Of a stretch of 64,000 nucleotides of DNA, positions 17,101-25,094 are shown piece by piece. The translations under genes were made by a program, and so were the position numbers. The notes beneath the pieces are model-generated. The model was not told where the DNA came from, did not search any database, and saw nothing but the letters and a program-made list of their open reading frames with translations. This DNA is from Actinomyces radicidentis (GTDB lineage: Bacteria; Actinomycetota; Actinomycetes; Actinomycetales; Actinomycetaceae). The stretch spans positions 1,240,001-1,304,000 of the forward strand of contig NZ_CP014228.1 of NCBI RefSeq assembly GCF_001553565.1, read 5' to 3'. Each line of letters starts with the position of its first letter. Position 1 is the first letter of the stretch.

Positions 17101-19373
17101 TCGTCCTCGCGGGCCGCCCGTACCACATCGACCCCGAGATCAACCACGGCATCCCCGACGTCATCAACACCCTCGGCATGGCCGTCCTCTCCGAGGACTC
17201 GATCCTCCCCGAGCCGGTCGGCCTCGACGAGGCCGCCGACGGCGCCGAGCGGAAGGTCGCCGGCGGGGCCCTGTCCCGCACGGTCGCGAGGATCAGGCGG
17301 GGCGTCGCCACCGCGGCCGACGCCGTCGCCGGCGCCGTCACCGGGAAGGGCGAGGACCCGCAGGCCCCCGCCGACTGGTCCGACGTCATCGCCGAGGGCC
17401 TGCCCAGCCCCGAGGCCGGCGTCGCCGTCGCCGAGGTCTCCCCGAACCTTCGCGTGCGCGACCAGTGGGCCTACCACTCACGCCTCTACCGGGCCGCCGA
17501 GCTCGTCACGCGGGCCGACGACCTCGAGCTCGTCCAGCTCAACTCCTTCGGCTGCGGCGTCGACGCCGTCACCACGGACCAGGTCCAGGAGATCCTCGAG
17601 AGCGCCGGGGGCGTCTACACGACCCTCAAGATCGACGAGGTCTCCAACCTCGGCGCCGCCACCATCCGCCTGCGCTCGCTCGCCGCGGCGAGCGAGGCCC
17701 GCCGTCGTCGCCGCGAGGAGGCCCTCGCCGCCGACGGTGCGGACGAGGCCGACAGCGACGCGACGGTCGTCGTCGACACCACCGAGGGCGCCCGGGGCGC
17801 CGCCGCCAAGAAGGAGCCGCTCGAGAACGGCGGCCACTCCGACGGCGCCGACGGGATCGCCCTTCCCGGCCGCCGGCCCGGGCGCGCGCTCCCGGCCGCG
17901 ACGACCCCGGCCTTCACGGAGGAGATGCGCGAGGAGTACACGATCCTCCTGCCGCAGATGTCCCCGATCCACTTCAAGCCCATCGCACCGCTCATGAAGC
18001 GCCTCGGCTACAACCTCGAGCTCCTCGAGGCCGCCACGCGCGAGGACCTCGAGGTCGGCCTGCGCTACGTCAACAACGACGCCTGCTTCCCGGCGATCAT
18101 GGTCATCGGCCAGCTCATCGGCGCCTTCGAGGACGGCAGCCACGACCCCGACACGTGCGTCGTCGCCATCTCCCAGACCGGCGGCATGTGCCGCGCCACC
18201 AACTACGCCGCCATGCTCCGCAAGGGACTGCGCGAGGCCGGCTACCCGCAGGTCCCCGTCCTCGCCGTCTCGCTCCAGGGCATCGAGGAGAACCCCGGCT
18301 TCAAGCTGACCCCGACCATGGCGCTCAAGGCCGTCCAGGGCCTCGTCATCGGCGACACGCTCATGACCTGCCTCCTGCGCACGCGCCCCTACGAGCTCGA
18401 GCCCGGCAGCGCCAACGCCCTCATGACCCGCTGGCACACCATCACCGGCGAGTGGATGGAGCACAAGGGCCGCTCGGCCACCTGGGGCGGGCGCCTCGGC
18501 TACCGCCGCCTCCTGCGCGAGCTCGTCCGCGAGTTCGACGAGCTGCCGCTCACCGACGAGCCCCGCAAGCCGCGCGTCGGCGTCGTCGGCGAGATCCTCG
18601 TGAAGTTCCAGCCGGACGCCAACAACCACGTCGTCGACCAGATCGAGGCCGAGGGCTGCGAGGCCGTCGTCCCCGGCCTGCTCGGCTTCCTCCTCAACGG
18701 CATGACGACGGCGCAGTGGAAGGCCGACACCTACGGCGTCGGCGAGGACACGGTGCGTCAGAAGAAGATGGGCGTCTGGTTCCTCGAGCAGATGCAGGCC
18801 CCGGCCTCCGCCGCGCTCGCGGCCACGCACGGCAAGTTCGACGTCGAGTGCCCCATCACCGAGCTCGCCGAGAAGGCTCAGAAGGTCCTCTCGCTCGGCA
18901 ATCAGGCCGGCGAGGGCTGGCTCCTCACCGGCGAGATGGTCGACCTCATCGAGAACGGCGTGCCGAACATCGTGTGCTGCCAGCCCTTCGCCTGCCTGCC
19001 CAACCACGTCGTCGGCAAGGGCATGTTCCGAGAGATCCGCCGCCAGTTCCCCCAGGCCAACATCGTCGGCATCGACTACGACCCGGGCGCCAGCGAGGTC
19101 AACCAGCTCAACCGCATCAAGCTCATGATCTCCACGGCCTTCATGATGCGCGAGCAGCAGCCGGAGATGGACGCGCAGGAGCGGGCCGAGGCCCTCGAGC
19201 AGGTCCTCGCCGGCGACGACGCGGCCGCCCTCGACGGCGTGGCCGACGGCCGCTCGATGGCCGAGCTCCTCGCCGACCTCGGTCCCGTGCCGGACGGCAC
19301 GCCGCAGTCCCCCGACGTCGCCGCGGAGCCCGCGACGGTCCCCGTCTCCGAGCTCGGCGGATCATCGCGCTGA
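14199..19373 (+). CDS. Giant fused BcrAD/BadFG-type activase (2-hydroxyacyl-CoA dehydratase activator family)
   Basis: 1724 residues, larger than the roughly 1400-1500 usual for fused activases. After a Pro/Ser-rich N-terminus with a 9-residue tandem repeat there are two ASKHA ATPase modules: LGLDIGSTTVKIVLLPE near residue 102 and LGIDAGSTTIKAVVLD near 430, the latter with NEACSAGCGSF, whose Cys should bind the bridging [4Fe-4S] cluster. A DUF2229 segment follows (VCRLCQNHCQLTITTF, SIPSENACYPAKL), then a low-complexity insert (about 1165-1235) and a C-terminal part with VNNDACFPAIMVIGQ and VCCQPFACLPNHVVGKG resembling dehydratase subunits. Such proteins pass low-potential electrons to radical dehydratases or reductases, but the partner is not in the window. 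GAGAGG precedes the ATG. It is controlled by TetR-type operators, and the stop lies inside a family 1 repeat. Confidence 0.88.
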   Translation: MSDTRSAQSPTSPVPAAPGTASGAVPAPSASGAVPAPSASGAVPAPSASGAVPAPATTPSLLAVPLGMPSMPSQREAARAARAAASASVVVDPDAAPLRMGLDIGSTTVKIVLLPERGEGEPFPEPVFVEYRRHNADIRGEVTRLLGEVAEKFPGVPVRGAVTGSAGLSLAEVMDLPFVQEVIAETQTVQAKNPDADVIIELGGEDAKITYLHPTPEQRMNGTCAGGTGAFIDQMAQLLHTDASGLNDLASRYQTLYPIASRCGVFAKSDLQPLINQGAESEDLAASVLQAVVSQTIAGLACGRPIKGHVMFLGGPLHFLPELRKAFERTLADQVDSFTCPEDAQLYVAVGAALMATGAPTPVGVFAHRLATGSTAGLESQRMRPLFSSDDELAAFRERHAQATVPRTGWPAAPDGWDDTGAEDSRTYADCFLGIDAGSTTIKAVVLDADDNICWEHYAGNEGDPVTAAVEILRRIHLEVPEHVRIVRSCVTGYGEGIVKAALRIDEGVVETMAHYRAAAHLNPGVTSVIDIGGQDMKFLRIRNGAIDSISVNEACSAGCGSFLQTFAASMGKSIHEFAEDALTADAPVDLGSRCTVFMNSSVKQAQKEAATPGEISAGLSYSVVRNALYKVIKLRDASQLGERISVQGGTFLNDAVLRAFELLTGREVVRPDVAGLMGCFGAALTAQQTYQGVPGSLMTLAELSRFSLKTETDVCRLCQNHCQLTITTFNDGQRHVSGNRCDRGATQERCATKSDMPNLYDWKYRRTFAYRRLRKGQDTRGEIGIPRVLGMYENYPLWFTVLTSLGFRVMLSGRSNHDLFEKGMDSIPSENACYPAKLSHGHIQSLIEKGVQTIWFPCVFYERSLVEGADDHYNCPIVATYPEVIRNNVEAVRDGQVRMLAPFLNLGNPAKLAERLVEVLADWDVTLPEARKAVAAGFAEDAAFKADVRAEGRRTLEWMRANNRKGIVLAGRPYHIDPEINHGIPDVINTLGMAVLSEDSILPEPVGLDEAADGAERKVAGGALSRTVARIRRGVATAADAVAGAVTGKGEDPQAPADWSDVIAEGLPSPEAGVAVAEVSPNLRVRDQWAYHSRLYRAAELVTRADDLELVQLNSFGCGVDAVTTDQVQEILESAGGVYTTLKIDEVSNLGAATIRLRSLAAASEARRRRREEALAADGADEADSDATVVVDTTEGARGAAAKKEPLENGGHSDGADGIALPGRRPGRALPAATTPAFTEEMREEYTILLPQMSPIHFKPIAPLMKRLGYNLELLEAATREDLEVGLRYVNNDACFPAIMVIGQLIGAFEDGSHDPDTCVVAISQTGGMCRATNYAAMLRKGLREAGYPQVPVLAVSLQGIEENPGFKLTPTMALKAVQGLVIGDTLMTCLLRTRPYELEPGSANALMTRWHTITGEWMEHKGRSATWGGRLGYRRLLRELVREFDELPLTDEPRKPRVGVVGEILVKFQPDANNHVVDQIEAEGCEAVVPGLLGFLLNGMTTAQWKADTYGVGEDTVRQKKMGVWFLEQMQAPASAALAATHGKFDVECPITELAEKAQKVLSLGNQAGEGWLLTGEMVDLIENGVPNIVCCQPFACLPNHVVGKGMFREIRRQFPQANIVGIDYDPGASEVNQLNRIKLMISTAFMMREQQPEMDAQERAEALEQVLAGDDAAALDGVADGRSMAELLADLGPVPDGTPQSPDVAAEPATVPVSELGGSSR
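14265..14363 (+). repeat. 27-bp in-frame tandem repeat in the activase N-terminus
   Basis: Three full units plus 18 bases of a fourth encode GAVPAPSAS repeated. The units are identical at DNA level, so the array is young or actively homogenised and may vary between strains. Confidence 0.9.
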
Positions 19374-19400
19374 GATCGGGACATCCTGACCTCGAGATCG
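19371..19400 (+). repeat. Family 1 intergenic repeat, copy C
   Basis: TGAGATCGGGACATC, then CTGACCT and CGAGATCGG. The stop codon TGA of the activase gene is the first triplet of the repeat. Confidence 0.85.
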
Positions 19401-19470
19401 GCGGCGGGGGGCAGGGGCTCGGTGCGCTGCGCCCGGTCCGTCCGACTCGACTCACGGATCCTCACCGCGC

Positions 19471-19515
19471 AGCACGGCGGCCCGGTCACCACGGAGGTGA
19501 CCGGGCCGCCGTGCT
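19471..19515. terminator. Strong bidirectional terminator hairpin
   Basis: A perfect 20-bp stem (19471-19490 with 19496-19515) around the loop ACGGA. It lies between the convergent activase and Septum_form lipoprotein genes and should terminate both. Confidence 0.8.
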
Positions 19516-19537
19516 CGTCCGTGCCGGGACGGGGGCG

Positions 19538-20146
19538 TCAGGCCTTGGAGCCCTTCGCGGAGCTCGTGAGGTCGGAGCCGTCCTGGCTCGTGATGACGCA
19601 GGAGACGGTGCGGTCGCCGAGAGTCCAGGACGAGGAGGTCGGGGTCAGGGCCGTGGCGGTGAGCGAGGACTCGTCGAGGCTCGTGCCGACGTAGTCGGCG
19701 TAGGCGTCGTAGCAGACGTCGGCGGTCTTCTCGTCCATGGCGTCGCCGGTCGGGAAGGAGTCGGCCTCGATGTCGCCGTTCTTGTAGACCTCGTAGAGGT
19801 GCGGGGCGGAGCAGTCGACGACGTCGACGGTGTTGACGGTCGCGCCGTCGTCGTCGGTCTCGGTGCCCATGTCGGTGAAGCAGTCGCCGACCTCGAGGTC
19901 CTGGGCGGACTTGGTCTCGGCGTCGGCCTCGGTCGCGGCCGCGGAGGCGGAGGAGGGGGCGCTGGAGGAGGAGTCGTCGGAGACGCTGCCGAGGCCGGAG
20001 TCGGAGGAGGAGGTGTCGGAGGCGGCGGTGGTCTGGGGGGCCGCCGTGCCGGTGGATCCGTTGGAGTCGTCGGACCCGCAGGCGGCGATGCCGACGGCGA
20101 GGATCAGGGCGGTGGGAAGGGCGAGGGCTCGGGTCGTGGTTCGCAT
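19538..20146 (-). CDS. Septum_form domain lipoprotein
   Basis: 202 residues. Signal peptide with lipobox GIAACG (Cys 23), then about 60 residues of Ser/Ala/Thr linker, then a Septum_form domain starting at LEVGDCFTD with VDCSAPHLYEVY and a conserved late Cys in RTVSCVIT. It is exported and anchored to the outer face of the membrane. The domain was named from septum-associated actinobacterial proteins; biochemical role unknown. The neighbouring 20261-20773 gene is a paralogue with the same layout. No strong ribosome-binding site precedes the ATG. Confidence 0.85.
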   Translation of the reverse strand: MRTTTRALALPTALILAVGIAACGSDDSNGSTGTAAPQTTAASDTSSSDSGLGSVSDDSSSSAPSSASAAATEADAETKSAQDLEVGDCFTDMGTETDDDGATVNTVDVVDCSAPHLYEVYKNGDIEADSFPTGDAMDEKTADVCYDAYADYVGTSLDESSLTATALTPTSSSWTLGDRTVSCVITSQDGSDLTSSAKGSKA

Positions 20147-20260
20147 GTGAAGAGACTCTCAAAGGATTCGCACTCATACGATGGGGTGAGGTCCCCATAG
20201 GGTCTCGAAAGCGTGACGAAGCGCGTGTTCGCGCAGGTCAGAGGGGCTTGACGGGCGCCG

Positions 20261-20773
20261 TCACGACGCCGTCGGGCTCGGCGTCACGACTGTGCCGCCA
20301 CCTGAGGCCGCCGAGCCCGTCGTCTGCACGTCCTCGTCAGGCGTGACGAGGCAGAGGACCTCGCGGTCGCCCCGGAGCCAGCTCTCCTCATCGGGCACGA
20401 ACCACTTGAGCTGGAAGATCGAGGCGCGAGGCGTGTCCCCCGTGAACTCCTGGAAGGCGTCCGTGCAGGCGCCCGTCGCCTCGGTCTTGATCGCCTTCGT
20501 GCCGGGGAAGGAGTCGTAGGTCGTGAGCCTCGAGGACTTGAAGGCCTCGAAGGTGTGGGGCTCGGAGCAGGTGACCTTCTCGACGCGGGTGACCGACTCC
20601 GTCGTGCCGTCGTCGGGCACGTTGAAGCACTCGCCGACCTCGACCTGGAAGGCGGAGGTGGCCGCCGGCGACGGCGTCGCGGTCGCCTCGCTCGTCGCGC
20701 GCCCGGTGCACCCGGCCAGGGCCAGGACGGTCAGGGGGAGGATCGCGACGAGGCGGCGGGCGGAGAAGCGCAT
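20261..20773 (-). CDS. Septum_form-type lipoprotein, paralogue
   Basis: 170 residues from the ATG at 20771-20773, chosen because the signal peptide starts there (RFSARRLVAILPLTVLALAGC) and CACTCT lies 6 nt upstream. A longer frame would add 20 residues that destroy the signal. After the lipobox Cys and a short linker, VEVGECFNVPDD, VTCSEPHTFEAF and a late Cys in REVLCLVT match the neighbouring Septum_form lipoprotein. The pair is tandem on the minus strand, apparently a gene duplication. Confidence 0.8.
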   Translation of the reverse strand: MRFSARRLVAILPLTVLALAGCTGRATSEATATPSPAATSAFQVEVGECFNVPDDGTTESVTRVEKVTCSEPHTFEAFKSSRLTTYDSFPGTKAIKTEATGACTDAFQEFTGDTPRASIFQLKWFVPDEESWLRGDREVLCLVTPDEDVQTTGSAASGGGTVVTPSPTAS

Positions 20774-20875
20774 GGTCCAAGAGTGCCGCACGCCGGGCGG
20801 TCGTTCGTGCGCCTCGTCGGGTGGGTCGCGCACGTCCGTGCGCCCGGGAGGCGGGCTGTGACGGGGCTCTCGATC

Positions 20876-20898
20876 GTGTCGTGGGGCTGGGTTAGAGT
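20876..20898 (+). promoter_or_regulatory. Leaderless promoter of dhaKLM
   Basis: GTGTCGTGG (20876-20884) and TAGAGT (20893-20898), with ATG starting 6 nt later. The same two blocks with identical spacing precede dnaX (25066-25088). Confidence 0.6.
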
Positions 20899-20904
20899 CC
20901 CTGC

Positions 20905-21909
<1,005 letters not shown>

Positions 21910-21918
21910 GGCGGGCCC

Positions 21919-22581
21919 ATGACTGACGTGCTCACCGCCCTCACCGCCGACGACGTCGCCGCCTGGGCCCGCACCGCCTCCGCCGCCGTCGCCGAGCACG
22001 CCGAGGAGCTCACCGGGCTCGACGCAGCCATCGGCGACGCCGACCACGGCGCCAACATGAAGCGCGGCTTCGCGGCCGCCGTCGAGGCCCTCGACGCCGC
22101 CTCGGAGGGCGACGGCCTCGCCACGCCCTCCGACGTCCTCAAGAAGGTCGCCACCACCCTCATCTCGAAGGTCGGCGGGGCCTCAGGGCCGCTGTACGGC
22201 ACCTTCTTCCTGCGCGCCGCGACGGCATCCAAGGGCGCGGAGTCCCTTGACGCCGCCGCGCTCGCGGCCGCCGTCGAGGCGGGCGTGGGCGGCATCGCCC
22301 AGCGCGGCAAGTCCGAGGCGGGGGAGAAGACCATGCTCGACGCCTGGTACCCCGCCCTCGAGGCCCTCAGAGCCGGCGACTCCCTCGAGGCCGCGACGGC
22401 TGCGGCCGCCGACGCCGCCGAGGCGGGCCGTGACGCGACCGTCCCCATGCGCGCCACGAAGGGCCGGGCCTCCTACCTGGCGGAGCGCTCCGAGGGGCAT
22501 ATGGACCCCGGTGCCGCCTCGACCGCGCTCATCGTTCGGGCGCTGGCTGACGTCGTCGCCGGGAACGGGGTGCGCGCGTGA
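21919..22581 (+). CDS. dhaL: Dihydroxyacetone kinase, DhaL (ADP-binding) subunit
   Basis: 220 residues. The Mg-ADP site GLDAAIGDADHGANMKRGF carries the conserved Asp residues, and KVGGASGPLYGTFF plus MRATKGRASYLAERS follow as in other DhaL proteins. Bound ADP acts as a coenzyme that is rephosphorylated by DhaM and passes phosphate to the substrate on DhaK. It is co-transcribed with dhaK, and its stop overlaps the GTG start of dhaM by 4 nt. Confidence 0.96.
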   Translation: MTDVLTALTADDVAAWARTASAAVAEHAEELTGLDAAIGDADHGANMKRGFAAAVEALDAASEGDGLATPSDVLKKVATTLISKVGGASGPLYGTFFLRAATASKGAESLDAAALAAAVEAGVGGIAQRGKSEAGEKTMLDAWYPALEALRAGDSLEAATAAAADAAEAGRDATVPMRATKGRASYLAERSEGHMDPGAASTALIVRALADVVAGNGVRA

Positions 22582-22985
22582 CCGGGATCGTCATCGTCTC
22601 CCACTCCCGTGAGCTCGCGGAGGCGGCCGTCGGGCTCGCCACCGGGCTCGTCCCCGGCATGGACGTGCGCGTCGAGGTGGCCGCGGGCCTCGAGGACGGC
22701 GGTCTCGGTACCGACGCCACCGCGGTCATGGAGGCGATCGAGCGGGCCGACGACGGCTCCGGCGTCCTCGTGCTGGCGGACCTGGGCTCGGGGATCATGA
22801 GTGCGGAGACGGCGCTCGAGCTGCTGGAGCCCGAGGTCGCCGAGCGGGTGCGGCTCTCGCCTGCGCCGCTCGTCGAGGGGCTCGTGGGTGCGTACTCCGC
22901 CGCCGGCATCGGGCGGGACCTCGACGCCGTGGCCGCGGAGGCCGAGGGCGCCGTCGAGGCGAAGCGCGAGCAGGTCTCCGGCTGA
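22578..22985 (+). CDS. dhaM: PTS-type phosphotransferase DhaM, IIA domain only
   Basis: 135 residues corresponding to a single EIIA-Man-like domain. IVIVSHSRELAEAAVGLA places the phosphorylated His at residue 9, and LVLADLGSG is the second family motif. Unlike the enterobacterial protein it has no fused HPr or EI domain, so phosphate must come from general PTS proteins encoded elsewhere. The start is GTG overlapping the dhaL stop. The operon ends in a hairpin at 23006-23044. Confidence 0.93.
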   Translation: MTGIVIVSHSRELAEAAVGLATGLVPGMDVRVEVAAGLEDGGLGTDATAVMEAIERADDGSGVLVLADLGSGIMSAETALELLEPEVAERVRLSPAPLVEGLVGAYSAAGIGRDLDAVAAEAEGAVEAKREQVSG

Positions 22986-23005
22986 CGGGTCCCGAGAACG
23001 AGGAC

Positions 23006-23044
23006 GGGCCCTCGGGCCGGGTTGTCTCTCCCGGCCCCAGGGCC
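23006..23044 (+). terminator. Terminator hairpin after dhaM
   Basis: The left arm ending CTCGGGCCGGG and the right arm beginning CCCGGCCC form a 15-bp stem with one mismatch and an 8-nt loop (TTGTCTCT), 21 nt after the dhaM stop. Confidence 0.7.
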
Positions 23045-23542
23045 TTCGTCGTCGAGGGGCTCGCGTTCCCCGGCTTCCCATGACCCGGGAGGAGCCTTCC
23101 TCCTTCGCTGGAGCGAACCGTTCGGGCTCCCTAGGACCCGTGCGGCTCTCGGAACTGGCAGGTCGTCGGGTTCCCCAACCCTCGCTGCCCGTTCCGTCCG
23201 CCGGCAGGAACTAGATAACCCGCCCACCCTGGGAGGGCGCCGGGACAGACCCTGTGAAAGGCCTAGGAACGACGGGCGGCTGGTGCGTCAAGGTGAGGCG
23301 TCGACGCTGTCGGGGGATGCCGCGCGGCTCGTGAGCCAGGGTGAGCCGGTGCCTCCGTCGGCGGTCCTGTGTCCCTCCCCGCTGAGGATTCTCACTGAGG
23401 AAGAAGCCGGCGCGCTGGTCATTCCTGTCGCCATCCATTGATCGATGTCAGCCTCGCGTAGTCGTGTCACATGCGACGGGCGATTCGCGCGCCATTCCGA
23501 TGAATTCTGAAGGGTGACACCGCTGGGGATTCCATCAATCAC
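23045..23542. other. Stretch of about 500 bp with no convincing gene
   Basis: Open frames here lack a consistent start, ribosome-binding site or family resemblance. Base composition falls from the usual 72% GC towards its right end. Nothing else recognised. Confidence 0.5.
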
Positions 23543-23571
23543 TTGACCGTCGATTGGGTTCGATGTATTGT
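23543..23571 (+). promoter_or_regulatory. Strong consensus-like promoter of the secreted-protein gene
   Basis: TTGACC (23543-23548), a 17-nt spacer and TATTGT (23566-23571). It is closer to the general sigma consensus than any other promoter in the window and sits in locally AT-rich DNA. Confidence 0.65.
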
Positions 23572-23606
23572 CGTTAACACGTTGCACAAGATGACGCATC
23601 AACTCA

Positions 23607-24220
23607 ATGATTGGAGTGTTCAGAATAAATCGTCGTCATTCACGGATTGCCACTCTCGGCGTTGCAGCGCTCTTCCTTGCCGGGGTCGCGGCGCCAGCCT
23701 CGGCCGTTGAGTCCGCCTCGTCGTCCGCGACGACGCAGACCGCTGCTGCGCAGTCCCAGAGCCAGGGCTGGGCCAGCAGTTTCTCGCAGGCTCAGGTCCG
23801 GGAGACGAGTCAGGGGAGGTTGGTGACCTTCACAGACAGCGAGACTGGTGAAAACTACGCATTCCTGTTCGCGGCTGATGGGGAGGTTTCGGACGTCAGC
23901 GGCTCTCGGAGCAACGGGCTCAACGCCGCAGCTCCAGCCGTGTCTCACAACGGCGGTGCGACCGTCCAGAGCATGCTGACCGCCGACGGTTACTACCTCA
24001 ACCGTGCTGAGACCAAGCAGCTCATCACAGAGGGGAAGCAGTGGGCGTTCGCATATGCGTCGGCGCCGCTCTTGGAATTGGTCAGGCCGCCATCGGCGCG
24101 CTCATTGAGAATAACTGGCACGAGGTAGCGCAAACCGCCTACAGCCACGGTAACTGTGTGCGGATCGCACCCAACACTCAGGCCTACGAGGTCCATCACG
24201 GAGTGAAGAACTGCAAGTGA
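23607..24220 (+). pseudogene. Secreted protein gene with a single-base frameshift
   Basis: The frame from ATG 23607 gives a basic N-terminus, hydrophobic helix and signal-peptidase site (VAAPASAVE), then about 110 residues including VTFTDSETGENYAFLFAADG. Near 24057-24062 the coding signal moves to another frame, which continues VGAALGIGQAAIGALIENNW, HEVAQTAYSHGNC and ends EVHHGVKNCK at 24220. One missing base restores a continuous protein of about 204 residues. The C-terminal part has a Gly/Ala-rich hydrophobic stretch and two Cys. I do not recognise the family; a Sec-exported bacteriocin-like protein paired with the next gene is a possibility only. It could also be a sequencing error. Confidence 0.65.
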
Positions 24221-24240
24221 GGGTCGAGAGGTGAATCATC

Positions 24241-24492
24241 ATGACCGGTAAGACGACGAAGCCGCGCGAGTACAAGATCGCTACGGGCTTCTTCCTCCTC
24301 TTCCTCATCATCGCCTGGATCATCCCGCAGGTGACGACCTGGTCCCAGGGCGCGACCAACGCGGCCGTGATCGGAGCCGTCGTCATTGCTGTCGTGGGAT
24401 CCCTTGCCATCGCCGTCCGCGGCAGCAGGAAGGCTGAGGGGCGTGCGCGGCGTCCCGAGGAGACGGTCGGCTCAGCGCCGTCGCGGTACTGA
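24241..24492 (+). CDS. Small two-helix membrane protein
   Basis: 83 residues with a basic N-terminus, two transmembrane helices (about 15-32 and 38-58) and a charged, Arg-rich cytosolic tail. GAGAGGTG precedes the ATG. It starts 20 nt after the frameshifted secreted-protein gene and probably shares its promoter. Immunity proteins for small secreted toxins often look like this, but so do many unrelated small membrane proteins. No family recognised. Confidence 0.65.
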   Translation: MTGKTTKPREYKIATGFFLLFLIIAWIIPQVTTWSQGATNAAVIGAVVIAVVGSLAIAVRGSRKAEGRARRPEETVGSAPSRY

Positions 24493-24546
24493 GGTCCTGG
24501 AACGCCACGGCCGGACGAGTCGGCGACAGTGGCGAGTGGACGACAA

Positions 24547-24574
24547 AGCCCCGGAACCATGCGGTTCCGGGGCT
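24547..24574 (-). terminator. Terminator of tRNA-Ser
   Basis: Perfect 12-bp stem AGCCCCGGAACC / GGTTCCGGGGCT with a 4-nt loop, followed on the minus strand by a short T run. It lies 7 nt beyond the tRNA. Confidence 0.8.
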
Positions 24575-24580
24575 GTCCGG

Positions 24581-24665
24581 CGGAGGATGGGGGATTCGAA
24601 CCCCCGAGGGCTTGCACCCAACACGCTTTCCAAGCGTGCGCCATAGGCCACTAGGCGAATCCTCC
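24581..24665 (-). tRNA. tRNA-Ser (GGA anticodon)
   Basis: 85 nt on the minus strand. Acceptor GGAGGAT pairs with ATCCTCC, the anticodon stem-loop contains TTGGAAA (anticodon GGA), there is a long class II variable arm, and the T-loop reads GGGGGTTCGAATCCCCC. CCA is not encoded. Confidence 0.95.
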
Positions 24666-24820
24666 AGGCGCTCCACGAGTCGCCTCGTGCAACAGACAAG
24701 GAATATATCGGACGCCCCCGACCGAGTGCCAATCGATCGGACCGTCCGCGGCGGTGGGATCGGTCACCCGTGCGTGACGGGTCCGACGGGACGCGGTGCA
24801 GGAGCGCCGTCGCCGTCGGG

Positions 24821-24826
24821 TACACT
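24821..24826 (+). promoter_or_regulatory. -10 box of the SRP RNA gene
   Basis: TACACT, 7 nt before the predicted 5' end of the RNA. Confidence 0.5.
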
Positions 24827-24833
24827 CTCACCC

Positions 24834-24921
24834 GGCCCCTCGTGCGGCGTCATCCAGCGAATCCCCCAGGACCGGAAGGTAGCAAGGGTAAGCGGGCTCT
24901 GGCGGGTGCACGGGGGGTCCC
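24834..24921 (+). ncRNA. ffs: Bacterial small signal recognition particle RNA (4.5S)
   Basis: The tetraloop and Ffh-binding core CCAGGACCGGAAGGTAGCAA is diagnostic. The ends pair as a long helix (CCCCTCGTGC with GCACGGGG). About 88 nt. The RNA binds Ffh and targets membrane proteins to the translocon. It lies upstream of dnaX, as in several actinobacteria. Confidence 0.92.
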
Positions 24922-24967
24922 TACGTTCCCGGGCGCACCGCCTCCCCTGGCGTCGTCGGGTCCCGCT

Positions 24968-24981
24968 CCTCAGCGCTGAGG
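24968..24981. other. Perfect 14-bp palindrome downstream of ffs
   Basis: CCTCAGCGCTGAGG, 47 nt beyond the SRP RNA. It could be part of its terminator or a protein site. Confidence 0.3.
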
Positions 24982-25021
24982 ACTGGGGACTCGAACCCCC
25001 GTCGCCCTCCGATCACGAGGG
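24977..25021 (-). other. tRNA-like 3' half without a 5' half
   Basis: On the minus strand CCCTC-GTGATCG-GAGGG forms a perfect anticodon-type stem-loop, followed by a 4-nt variable region and a T-arm GGGGGTTCGAGTCCCC with a 3' tail. No matching acceptor strand or D-arm lies upstream, so this looks like a decayed tRNA gene, or an att-like remnant. Confidence 0.35.
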
Positions 25022-25065
25022 TGCCGCGTGCCCGCGGTCGGCTCGCCGCTAAGCCGCCTCGCACG

Positions 25066-25088
25066 GTGTCGTGGGCCCCGTTTAGAGT
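25066..25088 (+). promoter_or_regulatory. Leaderless promoter of dnaX
   Basis: GTGTCGTGG (25066-25074) and TAGAGT (25083-25088) with GTG starting 6 nt later; the same blocks and spacing as the dhaK promoter. Confidence 0.6.
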
Positions 25089-25094
25089 CGGACC

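Noticed and set aside
14136-17477. 1113-residue minus-strand open frame opposite the activase
   Set aside because: Gly/Asp/Val-rich antisense shadow with no signatures; the plus strand has clear catalytic motifs.
23022-23441. Plus-strand open frame of about 140 residues downstream of dhaM
   Set aside because: It begins inside the dhaM terminator hairpin and shows no ribosome-binding site or recognised domain.
24050-24070. Programmed ribosomal frameshift in the secreted-protein gene
   Set aside because: No slippery heptamer, stimulatory hairpin or internal Shine-Dalgarno is visible; one lost base explains it more simply.
24581-25021. Direct-repeat att sites of an integrated element between tRNA-Ser and the tRNA-like half
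   Set aside because: The shared stretch is only the generic T-arm; no integrase gene or longer identical repeat was found.
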